A stretch of DNA of 64,000 bases from Amycolatopsis japonica. GTDB lineage: Bacteria; Actinomycetota; Actinomycetes; Mycobacteriales; Pseudonocardiaceae. The notes beneath the pieces were generated by a model. The model was not told where the DNA came from. It saw only the letters and a program-made list of their open reading frames with translations, and did not search any database. The DNA lies in NCBI RefSeq assembly GCF_000732925.1, contig NZ_CP008953.1, positions 5,828,001-5,892,000 of the forward strand, read 5' to 3'. Below are positions 15,895 to 24,611 of the stretch, one piece after another. The position numbers and the translations under genes are program-made. Numbering within the stretch: position 1 is the first letter of the stretch; each line of letters begins with the position of its first letter.

Positions 15895-17056
15895 GCTCGC
15901 CGTCTACCTGACCGGCGCGACGGTCGCCAGGACCGGCGACGAACTGTCCGGGCCTGCGTTGCTCCTGCTGGGACTCAGCGTCGACGGCTCGGCCGCCACC
16001 GGGTCCGCGCTGCTCGCGGGCCTGACGATCTCCGCGGCGGCGGGCGGGCCGCTGCTCGGCGCCCTGCTCGACCGCAGTCCCCGGCCGGGACGGCTGCTGG
16101 CGTGGGCGCTGCTCGCGTACGCGGGCGGGCTCGGCGCGGTGCTCGCGCTGGTCGAGCTCCCCGCGGCGATCGTGGTGGCCGTCGCGGCGGGGCTGCTCAA
16201 CCCCGCGTTGGCGGGCGGCTGGACGGCGCAGCTGCCGCAGGTCCGCGGCGGGACACCGCTGGAGCGGGCGAGCACGCTGGACGCGATGACGTTCACCGCC
16301 GCGAGCCTCGCCGGGCCGGGACTCGCCGGGCTCGTGGCCGCGTACGCCGGCGCCCCGGCCGCGGTGGCGCTCGCGATCACGCTGGTCGCGGCCGCCTTCC
16401 CCGCCGCATGGTCGCTGCCCGCCACCGAGGCGAAGCCCACGAGACCGATCCGCCGTCAGCTCGCCGACGGGTTCGCGGTCCTCTTCCGCAACCGCGCCCT
16501 GCTGCGGGCCACCGCGACGTCCACCGTGTCCTTCGTCGGCATCGGGATCGCCGTGGTCTGCTATCCGCTGCTCGGCGCCCAGCGACTGGGGAATCCGGGG
16601 TTCGGCGCGCTCCTGCTCACCGTGCTGGCCGCCGCGTCCCTGGTCGCGAACGCCGTGCTGGCCCGCAAGCCACCGCCGCCGGATCGCACCGTGTTCGCCA
16701 GCACCGTCCTGCTGGGCGCGAGTTTCCTGCTCGCGGCGGCAGGTCACGGCGTGGTGCTCCTGCTGGCCGCCGCCGTACTCGCCGGATTCGCGGAAGGACC
16801 CCAGCTTTCGGCGTTGTTCGCCATCCGGCATCGTGAGGCGCCCGCGGCGGTGCGGGCTCAGGTTTTCACGACGGCGGCGAGCGTGAAGATCACCGGACTC
16901 GCGGTCGGAGCCGCGGTCGCAGGACCGTTGAGCGCACTCTCCGTAACCGCCGCGCTGGGTGCCGCGGCGGGATTCCAGCTTCTCGCGGCTGCGACGTATG
17001 TACTGGTCGGAACGTCCGGGCGGACTAGAACGCCATCGCCTGCGCGCGCCGCTTGA
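15878..17056 (+). CDS. MFS transporter
   Basis: 392 residues with about 12 hydrophobic segments and an MFS-type DRSPRPGRLL loop between segments 2 and 3 (GALLDRSPRPGR). Probably a drug or metabolite exporter; substrate unknown. The ATG at 15878 follows TAACGT by 7 nt, consistent with leaderless translation; no ribosome site is seen. Divergent from the CGNR regulator with an inverted repeat across both starts. Its 3' end overlaps the convergent Rv2175c-like gene by 32 nt. Confidence 0.78.
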   Translation: MRSRYRLAVYLTGATVARTGDELSGPALLLLGLSVDGSAATGSALLAGLTISAAAGGPLLGALLDRSPRPGRLLAWALLAYAGGLGAVLALVELPAAIVVAVAAGLLNPALAGGWTAQLPQVRGGTPLERASTLDAMTFTAASLAGPGLAGLVAAYAGAPAAVALAITLVAAAFPAAWSLPATEAKPTRPIRRQLADGFAVLFRNRALLRATATSTVSFVGIGIAVVCYPLLGAQRLGNPGFGALLLTVLAAASLVANAVLARKPPPPDRTVFASTVLLGASFLLAAAGHGVVLLLAAAVLAGFAEGPQLSALFAIRHREAPAAVRAQVFTTAASVKITGLAVGAAVAGPLSALSVTAALGAAAGFQLLAAATYVLVGTSGRTRTPSPARAA

Positions 17057-17402
17057 CCTCGGTGCCGTGGCTGGTGCGGAGCGCGTTGACCGGGGTGGTT
17101 CCGGGCAGGGTCTCGTCCTCGGCGAAGAGCCAGCGCAGCATCTCCGTCCGGCTGAACCCGGAGTCCGCGAGCACGGTGATGGTGCCCGCCAGCCCCTTGA
17201 CCACGCCGTCCTTCACCAGGAACGCGACCGGGACGTACAGCTCACCCTTGCGCCGGACGGCGATCAGGTGGCCGTCGCGCAGCATCTGGCGGACCTTGTT
17301 GGCCGAAACGCCCAACGCGGTCGCGACCTCCGGAAGCGGGAGAACGGCCACATCGGCATCGAGAACGTCGTCGGCGACGGGAATACCACTCACAGGTGAC
17401 AC
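17025..17402 (-). CDS. Rv2175c-family DNA-binding protein
   Basis: About 125 residues matching Mycobacterium tuberculosis Rv2175c: helix-turn-helix (LPEVATALGVSANKVRQMLRD), a wing (GHLIAVRRKGELYVPVAF) and a C-terminal WLF...RRAQAMAF tail. Rv2175c is a DNA-binding protein whose activity is changed by phosphorylation by PknL; here the kinase gene is immediately divergent, so the same pair is present. The start is uncertain: GTG at 17402 or 17393, neither with an ideally spaced ribosome site. Confidence 0.8.
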   Translation of the reverse strand: MSPVSGIPVADDVLDADVAVLPLPEVATALGVSANKVRQMLRDGHLIAVRRKGELYVPVAFLVKDGVVKGLAGTITVLADSGFSRTEMLRWLFAEDETLPGTTPVNALRTSHGTEVKRRAQAMAF

Positions 17403-17579
17403 TGTGCCACATTCCGTCTCCCCCTCCGTTAGTGCGCATGGGTGACGGCCGCGAGCCGTGACGGACAGTGCCCGCATGGTCACGGATACCGCCGATTCGA
17501 CGAAATGTCGAGAATCGTGATCCCCGGCGACCCAGGTCCCGTACACCAGAACATGGGTACTTCCGTACGATCCATAGCC

Positions 17580-19637
17580 GTGACACGCACGGACCCCACG
17601 CTGGTGGGCACTCTGCTCGAGGGCCGCTACCGGGTGGACAAGCTGCTCGCACGCGGTGGGATGTCGTCGGTGTACCGCGGCGTCGACACCCGCCTGGACC
17701 GCCAGGTCGCCATCAAGATCATGGACCCGCGGTTCGCCGACGACAGGTCCTTCGTCGAACGCTTCGAACGGGAAGCCCGTTCGGCGGCCCGGCTGCACCA
17801 CCCGCACGTGGTGGCGGTGCACGACCAGGGCTTCGACACCCCCGGCGGCGAGGAGTCCGGCCGCGCGTTCCTGGTCATGGAGCTCGTCGACGGCGGCACC
17901 CTGCGCGAACTGCTCGCCGAACGCGGTCCGCTGGACGTCGCGCTCGCGCTGAGCATCACCGAACCGGTCCTCTCCGCGCTGGCCGCGGCACACGCCGCCG
18001 GTCTGGTGCATCGCGACGTCAAACCGGAGAACGTCCTCATCGGCCGCGGGGGGACCGCGCTGTCGGGCGGCGTGGTCAAGGTGGGCGACTTCGGGCTGGT
18101 CCGCGCGGTCGCGAGCGCGGGCACCACGAGTTCGAGCGTCATCCTCGGCACCGTCGCCTACGTCTCGCCCGAGCAGGTCGCGACCGGCGCGACCACCTCG
18201 CGCGGCGACGTCTACTCGGCCGGGATCCTGCTCTACGAAATGCTCACCGGACGCCCGCCGTACACCGGCGACACCGCGCTCTCGGTGGCGTACCGGCACG
18301 TCAACGACGACGTCCCGCGCCCGAGCGAGCTGCGGCCGGGTATCCCGCCGCAGCTGGACGAGCTGATCCTGCGCGCCACTCGCCGCGACCCCGAGCAGCG
18401 GCCCGCCGACGCCGCGGCGTTCCTCGCCGAGCTGAACCATCTGCGCACCGTCCTCGGCGTCCCGGCGGTCCCGGTGCCGGTCCCGCTGCCCGCCGACGCC
18501 GACCGCGAGACCGACGCCGAGCGCACCACCCCCGGTATCCCCGCCGTCCCGGCGGTGGCTCCGGCCGCGGCCGCGACGACCGTGCTGCCCCCGGTCGCCG
18601 AGGCGACCCTTCCGGTCACCGGGCCGCGCGGAACGCAGGCGCTGCATCGCGAGCCGCAGATCCCGGCCGCGCAGCCGCCCCGCACGCCTCCCCCGCGGCC
18701 CAAGCCGGCCGCGGACGACGAACAGCCGGGGTCGCGCAAGCGGCTCTACCTGATGATCGCGGCCGCGGTACTGGTCCTCGGCGGCCTGATCGGCGCGTTC
18801 GCCTTCATCCTCAACGACTCCGGCCCGACCTCGTCGTCGGTGCCGAAGCTGACCGGGATGAACCAGGCCGCCGCCGGTGACGCGCTCCGGTCGGCGAAGC
18901 TGACCCCGGCCTACACCGAGGAGTACAGCGACACCGCCGCCCAGCACACGGTGATCCGCTCCGACCCCGCGGAGGGCACGTCGCTCGCGCCGGGCGCCAC
19001 GGTCAACGTCGTGCTGTCGAAGGGCCGTCCGATCGTGCCGGACATCCAGGCCGGGACGAGCCAGCAGGACGCGGAGACGGCGATCAAGGCCGCGCAGCTG
19101 ACCCCGGTCCAGGGCGAGCAGGAGTACAGCGACGTCGCCAAGAACAAGGTGGTCCGCGTCGACCCTGGCCCCGGCTCGCAGCTGAACATCGGCGGGCAGG
19201 TCACGATCATCCTGTCCAAGGGCCCCGAGCCTCTGCCGCCGGTCCCGGACGTCACGGGCCAGAGCAAGGACGCCGCGTTCCAGATCCTGCAGCAGGCGGG
19301 CTTCCAGCCGTTCCAGGCCGGCGAGGAGTTCTCCGACCAGTTCGCCGCCGGTCAGGTGATCCGCACCGACCCGAAGGGCGGCGGCAAGGCGAGCAACCGC
19401 CGGATCGGCGTGTTCGTTTCGAACGCCGTCGAAGTACCGAACGTGACCTTCAAGCGGATGGAGGAGGCGATCCAGATCCTGAAACAGGCGGGTCTGGAGC
19501 CGGACCGTCAGGGTCGCGGAAACGGGAACGGTCACGGCGGCGGAAACGGTGGTTTCGACTTCGTCCTGGAGCAGGATCCGCAGCCGGGCACCAAGGTGCC
19601 GAAGGGCACGAAGGTGAAGATCAAGGGCTTCGGGTGA
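17580..19637 (+). CDS. pknL: Ser/Thr protein kinase with PASTA repeats (PknL-like)
   Basis: About 685 residues. Kinase domain ~15-285 with a Gly-rich loop (ARGGMSSVYRG), catalytic Lys in VAIKIMD, HRDVKPEN catalytic loop, DFGLVR and SPEQ. A Pro/Ala-rich juxtamembrane linker leads to one membrane segment at ~388-410, then four extracellular PASTA repeats to the C-terminus, the last broken by a Gly/Asn-rich insert. PASTA domains bind muropeptides or lipid II. The kinase sequence and the Rv2175c neighbour match PknL, but M. tuberculosis PknL lacks PASTA repeats. GTG at 17580 follows TACGAT by 8 nt (leaderless); ATG at 17553 is an alternative. Confidence 0.88.
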   Translation: MTRTDPTLVGTLLEGRYRVDKLLARGGMSSVYRGVDTRLDRQVAIKIMDPRFADDRSFVERFEREARSAARLHHPHVVAVHDQGFDTPGGEESGRAFLVMELVDGGTLRELLAERGPLDVALALSITEPVLSALAAAHAAGLVHRDVKPENVLIGRGGTALSGGVVKVGDFGLVRAVASAGTTSSSVILGTVAYVSPEQVATGATTSRGDVYSAGILLYEMLTGRPPYTGDTALSVAYRHVNDDVPRPSELRPGIPPQLDELILRATRRDPEQRPADAAAFLAELNHLRTVLGVPAVPVPVPLPADADRETDAERTTPGIPAVPAVAPAAAATTVLPPVAEATLPVTGPRGTQALHREPQIPAAQPPRTPPPRPKPAADDEQPGSRKRLYLMIAAAVLVLGGLIGAFAFILNDSGPTSSSVPKLTGMNQAAAGDALRSAKLTPAYTEEYSDTAAQHTVIRSDPAEGTSLAPGATVNVVLSKGRPIVPDIQAGTSQQDAETAIKAAQLTPVQGEQEYSDVAKNKVVRVDPGPGSQLNIGGQVTIILSKGPEPLPPVPDVTGQSKDAAFQILQQAGFQPFQAGEEFSDQFAAGQVIRTDPKGGGKASNRRIGVFVSNAVEVPNVTFKRMEEAIQILKQAGLEPDRQGRGNGNGHGGGNGGFDFVLEQDPQPGTKVPKGTKVKIKGFG

Positions 19638-19695
19638 CGCGAAAGGTGCTTTGAAACCGTTCAGTACCGGCATGGTCATCGGCTACCGTGAGCGC

Positions 19696-19764
19696 ATGGT
19701 GGTAGTCGACGGCGTGAACGGCAGGTCGGACAGCTTCACCCCGCGTTCCGCCGCGCCACGATGA
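19696..19764 (+). CDS. Possible 22-residue leaderless leader peptide
   Basis: An ATG at 19696 lies 6 nt after TACCGT (19684-19689), a TANNNT -10 box, so it could start a leaderless message. The frame encodes 22 residues (MVVVDGVNGR then SDSFTPRSAAPR) and its TGA overlaps the next ATG by 4 nt. The downstream gene has no clear ribosome site, so translation through this short frame may be how its ribosomes arrive. The peptide resembles no family I recognise. Confidence 0.4.
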   Translation: MVVVDGVNGRSDSFTPRSAAPR

Positions 19765-20525
19765 GCTTCTTCACGGACGGTCCGCGCAGCCGCCCCCTGT
19801 TCCCGGTGCCGGAACAGGAACTGTTCGGCTACAACGGCCGCCCCTGGGTGGAGACGCCGCACGAGTACATCGTCCCGGCGATCCTGCCCTGGTCGATGCC
19901 GCTGGGCCGCGCCGAACGGACCATCGTGGCGCTGCGTGGCATCGAGGTCTGGCCGGAGTCGGTGTCCTTCCAGCTGTCGGTGTACTCGCGGGATCTCCTG
20001 CTCGACGAACCCGGCGAAGGCCTGATCGACCACCGCCGGGTCCCGGACTACAACGCGCTGCTGGTCGGGGTGCTGTTCCCCGACGGCAGGCGGGCCAGTT
20101 CGGAGACCATCTCCGTGCCGTCGGCCACCAAACCGGATCAGCCGGTGCTGCGCGCGCAGGGGCTGGGCGGTTCGGCGTTCCACGTCGACCACGAGATCTT
20201 CCTCTGGCCGCTGCCGCCCGACGGGCCGCTGGAGTTCATCGTCCAGTGGCTCGACCGCGACATCGAGGAGTCGCGCACCTCGCTCGACGGCACCGCCATC
20301 CGCGACGCCGCCAAGGAGGCGGGCGAGATCTGGCCCGGCCTGCCCGCCCGGAAGTCGCACGGGCTGCCCGTCCGCCGGGTCGGGGCCCAGGCGATGATCA
20401 CCCCGGCCTGGCCCCGCGAATCGCAGGCCCCGCCCCCGCTGCCCCAGCCATCGTCCCCGCCCCCCGCTTCGGACCAGCCGCGGGGCGCCCCACTGCCGAC
20501 CCGCCTCCCCCGCCGGGCCCGCTGA
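19761..20525 (+). CDS. Conserved actinobacterial protein of unknown function
   Basis: 254 residues, not recognised as a named domain family. Residues 1-200 look like a compact beta-rich domain (PEQELFGYNGRPWVETPHEY opening; DHEIFLWPLPPDGPLEFIVQ near 150), followed by a ~50-residue tail rich in Pro that is probably disordered. No signal peptide or membrane segment. It is translationally coupled to an upstream 22-residue frame and follows the PknL-like kinase, though a separate promoter is likely. No function is proposed. Confidence 0.6.
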   Translation: MSFFTDGPRSRPLFPVPEQELFGYNGRPWVETPHEYIVPAILPWSMPLGRAERTIVALRGIEVWPESVSFQLSVYSRDLLLDEPGEGLIDHRRVPDYNALLVGVLFPDGRRASSETISVPSATKPDQPVLRAQGLGGSAFHVDHEIFLWPLPPDGPLEFIVQWLDRDIEESRTSLDGTAIRDAAKEAGEIWPGLPARKSHGLPVRRVGAQAMITPAWPRESQAPPPLPQPSSPPPASDQPRGAPLPTRLPRRAR

Positions 20526-20537
20526 GGGGCCGGCAAC

Positions 20538-20630
20538 CCGTATCTCGCGTGTTCCTGGCCGTATCTCGCGTGATCGAAGCCGGAACGTCTCCAATCACGC
20601 GAGATACGGCTTCAATCACGCGAGTGACGG
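20538..20630. repeat. CTCGCGTGA repeat cluster, family C
   Basis: Four copies of CTCGCGTG or its complement in 93 nt between convergent genes. Two form a perfect 17-bp stem (GCCGTATCTCGCGTGAT at 20558-20574 with 20594-20610). Similar clusters occur at 33150-33281 and 57495-57556. It may terminate transcription from both sides. Confidence 0.7.
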
Positions 20631-20631
20631 C

Positions 20632-21465
20632 TCAGCGGAACGCTTCGACGTTCGCCACCGCCCACTCCGCGTAGGTGACGCCGGGCCGCCCGGTGAGTTC
20701 CTGGACGACGCCGGTCGGCTTGTCGGGGTTCTCGGTGAAGTACGCGAAGCCGTCGAGCAGCCACTCGGCGATCTCGGCCGGGACCCCGGCGGCGGCCCAC
20801 TGCTTGTTCGCTTCTTCCCTGGTGAGTTCCTGGAAGACCACCTCTTCGCCGAGCGCGGCCGAGATGGCGGCGACCTGTTCGCGCTGGCTGATCGCCGTCG
20901 GCCCGCTCAGCGTGTGCTTCTTGCCGACGTGCCCCTCGGTCAGGATGACGTGGGCCGCGACGGCGGCGATGTCCGCGAGGTCGATCGGCGTCATCCGTGA
21001 CTCGGGGTAGGCCTCGCTGACCACCCGCTCGGCCTTGATCGTCTCCGCCCAGCCGAGGGTGTTGTTCATGAACGCGCCCGGCCGCAGGAACGTCCAGTCG
21101 AACTCCGCCTCCCGGACCGCCTTCTCGATGATCGCGTAGTCCACGCCGCTCGAGTTCTCCGCCGGGTCGTCGGCGTTGCTGCCCGACAACGCCACCACGC
21201 GGCGCACTCCGGCCTCCTTCGCCAGCTTCACGAAGTCGTCCACCTTCGCCGCGAGCGGCGCCAGGTACACGGTCTCGATACCTTCGAGGGCTTCCGGCAG
21301 CGTCTCCGGTTTGCCCAGGTAGCCCTTGGCGACCTCCACCTGCTCGGGCAGCGCCGCCTTCGCCGGGTTGACGGTCAGCGCCCGCACCGGCGCCCCGGCC
21401 TCCACCAGTTCGTCGACGAGCAGCCTGCCGACGCTTCCGGTCGCACCGGTCACCAGGATCGTCAC
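20632..21465 (-). CDS. NmrA-like atypical SDR, NAD(P)-binding
   Basis: 277 residues with an N-terminal Rossmann motif (VTGATGSVGRLLVDEL) and the atypical-SDR/NmrA features: a LSGSNAD stretch near 95 instead of the usual catalytic YxxxK, and DWTFLRPGAFMNN near 125. Members are redox sensors or quinone reductases (QorB-like). The GTG start has AGGAG 9 nt upstream. A TetR regulator is divergent 95 nt away, so it probably controls this gene. Confidence 0.8.
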   Translation of the reverse strand: MTILVTGATGSVGRLLVDELVEAGAPVRALTVNPAKAALPEQVEVAKGYLGKPETLPEALEGIETVYLAPLAAKVDDFVKLAKEAGVRRVVALSGSNADDPAENSSGVDYAIIEKAVREAEFDWTFLRPGAFMNNTLGWAETIKAERVVSEAYPESRMTPIDLADIAAVAAHVILTEGHVGKKHTLSGPTAISQREQVAAISAALGEEVVFQELTREEANKQWAAAGVPAEIAEWLLDGFAYFTENPDKPTGVVQELTGRPGVTYAEWAVANVEAFR

Positions 21466-21503
21466 GATTCCCCACTCCTTTTCGTACGCCCTACGGGATC
21501 AGA

Positions 21504-21533
21504 TTAACCGTACCTCATACGAGAATGTAGAAT
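21504..21533. promoter_or_regulatory. Divergent promoter region with CTC-N4-GAG palindrome
   Basis: On the plus strand TTAACC (21504-21509) and TAGAAT (21528-21533), spaced 18 nt, form a plausible promoter for the TetR gene. Between them lies CTCATACGAG (21514-21523), a small palindrome in AT-rich DNA, a fitting site for the TetR protein. Site assignment is inference. Confidence 0.4.
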
Positions 21534-21560
21534 CCAGCTTCACGGCCGAGTGGAGTGTGG

Positions 21561-22310
21561 ATGGACTTCGAGCGCAGCCTCGATCTGTTGTGGCGTGACC
21601 GCGGCGAAGCCCGGCAGCCGACCAGGGGACGAAAACCCAAACTGACCCTCGACCAGGTGATCGCCACCGCCGTCGCGCTCGCCGACCGCGCGGGCGAGGC
21701 GACCGTGTCGATGAGCCAGATCGCCAAGGAACTCGGCGCCGGCACGATGACGCTCTACACCTACGTCCCCGGCAAGACGGAACTGCTCGATCTCATGGTC
21801 GACTCCGTGCTCGCCGAACGGAACCTCCCCGGCCCCGGCGATCCGCGGCCGGACGGCTGGCGCGAGCAGGTGCGGCTCTACGCCGAGCGCACGCTGGCCG
21901 TGTTCCGGGCACACCCGTGGCTGCGTTCGACGTCCATGGTGCGGCCGGTGCTCGGGCCCGGGCTGATGGCGGGCCAGGAGTACGTGATCGCGGCGGTGTC
22001 GGACATCGGGCTGGAACCGCGCAAGGCGGCCGCGGCCGCGAACAGCATCGAGATCTACGTGCAGGCCAACGCGACGCTTTTCGCCGAGACGGCGCAGGTC
22101 GAGCAGGAGACCGGGGAGTCGACGGACGCCTGGTGGGGGCAGCGGTCGGTGTTCTGGGAGAAGTACTTCGACGTGACGCGGCATCCGGCGATGACGCGGA
22201 TCTGGGAGAGCGGCGGCTACGACGCGGACACCTGCGAAGCCGCCGACGAGACCTTCGCGTTCGGCCTGGAACGCATGCTGGACGGTATCGAAGCCCTCGT
22301 CACCCGCTGA
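21561..22310 (+). CDS. TetR/AcrR family transcription regulator
   Basis: 249 residues. The helix-turn-helix is in ATVSMSQIAKELGAGTMTLYTYVPGKTELLDLM (~50-80), where the recognition helix reads GAGTMTLYTYV, and the C-terminal domain resembles the tetracycline-repressor C-terminal family. The ATG at 21561 has GGAG 5 nt upstream. The divergent NAD(P)-binding protein is the likely target. The gene ends 29 nt before ftsQ's 3' end, with half of a family B repeat between. Confidence 0.85.
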   Translation: MDFERSLDLLWRDRGEARQPTRGRKPKLTLDQVIATAVALADRAGEATVSMSQIAKELGAGTMTLYTYVPGKTELLDLMVDSVLAERNLPGPGDPRPDGWREQVRLYAERTLAVFRAHPWLRSTSMVRPVLGPGLMAGQEYVIAAVSDIGLEPRKAAAAANSIEIYVQANATLFAETAQVEQETGESTDAWWGQRSVFWEKYFDVTRHPAMTRIWESGGYDADTCEAADETFAFGLERMLDGIEALVTR

Positions 22311-22315
22311 GCACT

Positions 22316-22331
22316 ACCGCATCCAGAGGAC
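22316..22331. repeat. Single arm of the family B repeat
   Basis: ACCGCATCCAGAGGAC is identical to the right arm of copy 1; the matching left arm is absent. The flanking GAAACGCG toward ftsQ also matches the copy 1 flank with one change. It sits between convergent tetR and ftsQ, where ftsZ would be expected in most actinobacteria. Confidence 0.8.
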
Positions 22332-22339
22332 GAAACGCG

Positions 22340-23176
22340 TCAGGAGACGGTGGGCAGGTCGGGGGCCGAGACGTCGAAGACCTTGCCCTCGCGGGTGAGC
22401 AGCGCGGCCAGGACCTTCGCCTTGCGTTCGGTGTCGGCCGAGGTCCCCCACCTCACGGTCTTCCCGTCGGCCAGCGCGAACTCGACGCTGCCGGGGGTCT
22501 TCGCCGTCGCGGTGGTGACCTGCTTGAGCAACTGCTGCGGGATCACGCCGAGGACACCGGTCACCGCGCGGGTCACCGGGTCGTCGGCCGAGACCAGCGG
22601 AAGTTTGAGCTCGGGCAGCCCGGCGGGCCGTTCCTTGACGGTCTTGAACACCACTCCCCCGCCGTCGACGAGGTGCACGCCGTCGCCGCCGGGCCCGCTG
22701 TCGAAGAACGCGATCGCGGTCCGTTCGGTCACGGTGATCTCGAGGGTGCCCGGCCACGAGCGGGAGACGTCGACGGTCGCGATACCGGGCATCTGCGCCA
22801 CCTTGTCGCGGATCTCGTCGGTGTCCAGGCGCAGCATCGGCTTCTGGTCCGGCACCGCCGCCGCGGCGCGGATCTGGTCCGCGGGCACGGAGCTCGCCCC
22901 GACGACGTCGACCTGCTGCACCCCCAGCATCGAGCTGAACCACAGCAGGTAGACGAGGGCGACGGCGGTCAGCACCGAAAGCAGCGCGACCCAGCGCCGC
23001 CGCAGCTCCTTGTGCCGGGTCGGCCGGGCGGAACGGCGGCGGTCGTCCGCCGACCGCCTGCCGCGCCGCTGCTTCAGCCGCTGAGTCCGTTCGGCCCGTG
23101 GGGTCCGCTTGACCCGTTCGGAGCGCGGACGCCGACCGGGTTCGGCCGGGCGGCGGCGTTCCCCGGTCTGTGTCAT
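22340..23176 (-). CDS. ftsQ: Cell division protein FtsQ
   Basis: 278 residues: a basic cytoplasmic tail (~1-55), one membrane segment (VALLSVLTAVALVYLLWF, ~63-80), a POTRA domain (GVQQVDVVGASSVPADQI onward) and the FtsQ/DivIB beta domain. It links FtsL/FtsI/FtsW at the septum. Last gene of the local dcw operon, 25 nt after murC. ftsZ normally follows ftsQ in actinobacteria but does not here; the next gene is a convergent TetR regulator. Confidence 0.93.
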   Translation of the reverse strand: MTQTGERRRPAEPGRRPRSERVKRTPRAERTQRLKQRRGRRSADDRRRSARPTRHKELRRRWVALLSVLTAVALVYLLWFSSMLGVQQVDVVGASSVPADQIRAAAAVPDQKPMLRLDTDEIRDKVAQMPGIATVDVSRSWPGTLEITVTERTAIAFFDSGPGGDGVHLVDGGGVVFKTVKERPAGLPELKLPLVSADDPVTRAVTGVLGVIPQQLLKQVTTATAKTPGSVEFALADGKTVRWGTSADTERKAKVLAALLTREGKVFDVSAPDLPTVS

Positions 23177-23201
23177 GGCTGACCGCCGGCCGTTGTCATG
23201 G

Positions 23202-24611
23202 CTAACCCGCCCGCCGGTCCAGTTCGGCCAGGATCTCCGGGCCGAGCTGCGTGACGTCGCCGGCGCCCATGGTCACCAGCAGGTCGCCGGGTTCGACCAG
23301 ATCCGCCGCGAGCTTCGCCGCGACGTCGAACGCGGGCTGGTAGTGCACGGGAACACCGGAGATCTGGTCGGCGATGAGCGCGCCGCTCACCCCGGGCTCC
23401 GGCTTCTCGCGCGCCCCGAAGACGTCCAGCACGACGACCTCGTCGGCCAGCGACAACGCGGCCGCGAACTCCTTCGAGAACGCCTTCGTGCGCGAGTACA
23501 GATGCGGCTGGAAGACCACGACGACCCGGCCCTGGCCCGCGGCCGTCCGCACCGCGCGCAGCTGCGCGTCGACCTCGGTCGGGTGGTGCGCGTAGTCGTC
23601 GTACACGCGGACGTCGCCCGCGCGGCCCTTGAACTCGAACCGCCGCCGCACGCCGCCGAACGCGGCGAGCCCTTCGGCCAGTCCTTCGGTCGGCGCGCCG
23701 AGCTCGATCCCGGCCAGCAGCGCGGCGATCGCGTTCAGCGCCATGTGCTCACCCGGCACCGCGACCCGGAGGACGATCTCCTCGCCCCGCAACGAGATCC
23801 GGACGACGCCGCCGTCCGGCGCGGGGGCGTAGTCGAGCACCTTCGCGTCGTCGGCGCCGGTGACCGAACGCCCGTAGCGGCGGACGCGGATGCCCCGCTC
23901 CGCGGCCAGCGCGCCCAGCTTCTCGGCACCCTCGTCGTCACCGCAGACGATGAGCAGCCCGCCCGGCACGATCCGGCCGAGGAAGTCGGCGAACACCGAG
24001 ACGTACGCCTCGGCCGTGCCGTGGTGGTCCAGGTGGTCCGGCTCGACGTTGGTCACCACGGCGACCGACGGCGAGTACGCCAGGAACGATCCGTCGCTCT
24101 CGTCGGCCTCGGCGACGAAGACCCCGCCCTCGCCGTGATGCGCGTTCGCGCCCGACTCGTTGAGGTCGCCGCCGATGGCGAACGACGGGTCGAGACGGCA
24201 CTGCTGCAGCGCGACGGTCAGCATCGACGTCGTCGACGTCTTGCCGTGCGTCCCGGCGATGCAGGCGACGCGGTGTCCCTCCATCAGCCCGGCCAGCGCC
24301 TGCGCGCGGTGCAGCACGGTGATCCCGCGTTCGCGCGCGGCCATCAGTTCCGGGTTGTCGTCCTTGATCGCGGTCGACACGATCACCGAGGACGGGCCTT
24401 CGGGGAACGCGTCGAGGTTCTCGGCGCGCTGGCCGACGGCGATCTCGGCGCCCTGGGCACGCAGCGAAAGGAACGCGCGCGACTCCTTGGCGTCGGAACC
24501 GGACACCTGGGCACCGCGGGCGAGCAGGATACGGGCGATGCCGCTCATCCCGGCGCCGCCGATCCCGATCAGGTGGGCACGCGTGAGCGTGTCGGGGAGT
24601 TGATCAGGCAC
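23202..24611 (-). CDS. murC: UDP-N-acetylmuramate-L-alanine ligase
   Basis: 469 residues. Adds L-Ala to UDP-MurNAc using ATP. The nucleotide-binding start IGIGGAGMSGIARILL and the Mur ligase P-loop AGTHGKTSTTSML are intact, as is the central NVEPDHLDHHG segment. The GTG at 24611 gives the normal N-terminus and overlaps murG by 8 nt; the longer frame adds non-conserved residues. Confidence 0.95.
   Translation of the reverse strand: MPDQLPDTLTRAHLIGIGGAGMSGIARILLARGAQVSGSDAKESRAFLSLRAQGAEIAVGQRAENLDAFPEGPSSVIVSTAIKDDNPELMAARERGITVLHRAQALAGLMEGHRVACIAGTHGKTSTTSMLTVALQQCRLDPSFAIGGDLNESGANAHHGEGGVFVAEADESDGSFLAYSPSVAVVTNVEPDHLDHHGTAEAYVSVFADFLGRIVPGGLLIVCGDDEGAEKLGALAAERGIRVRRYGRSVTGADDAKVLDYAPAPDGGVVRISLRGEEIVLRVAVPGEHMALNAIAALLAGIELGAPTEGLAEGLAAFGGVRRRFEFKGRAGDVRVYDDYAHHPTEVDAQLRAVRTAAGQGRVVVVFQPHLYSRTKAFSKEFAAALSLADEVVVLDVFGAREKPEPGVSGALIADQISGVPVHYQPAFDVAAKLAADLVEPGDLLVTMGAGDVTQLGPEILAELDRRAG

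Noticed and set aside
17025..19679. Long open minus-strand frame opposite the PknL-like kinase
   Set aside because: It is a high-GC shadow of the kinase; only its last ~125 codons (the Rv2175c-like gene, outside the kinase) show real protein features.
22311..22340. A truncated ftsZ remnant after ftsQ
   Set aside because: The 29-nt gap holds only the repeat arm; no FtsZ-like codons are visible in any frame.
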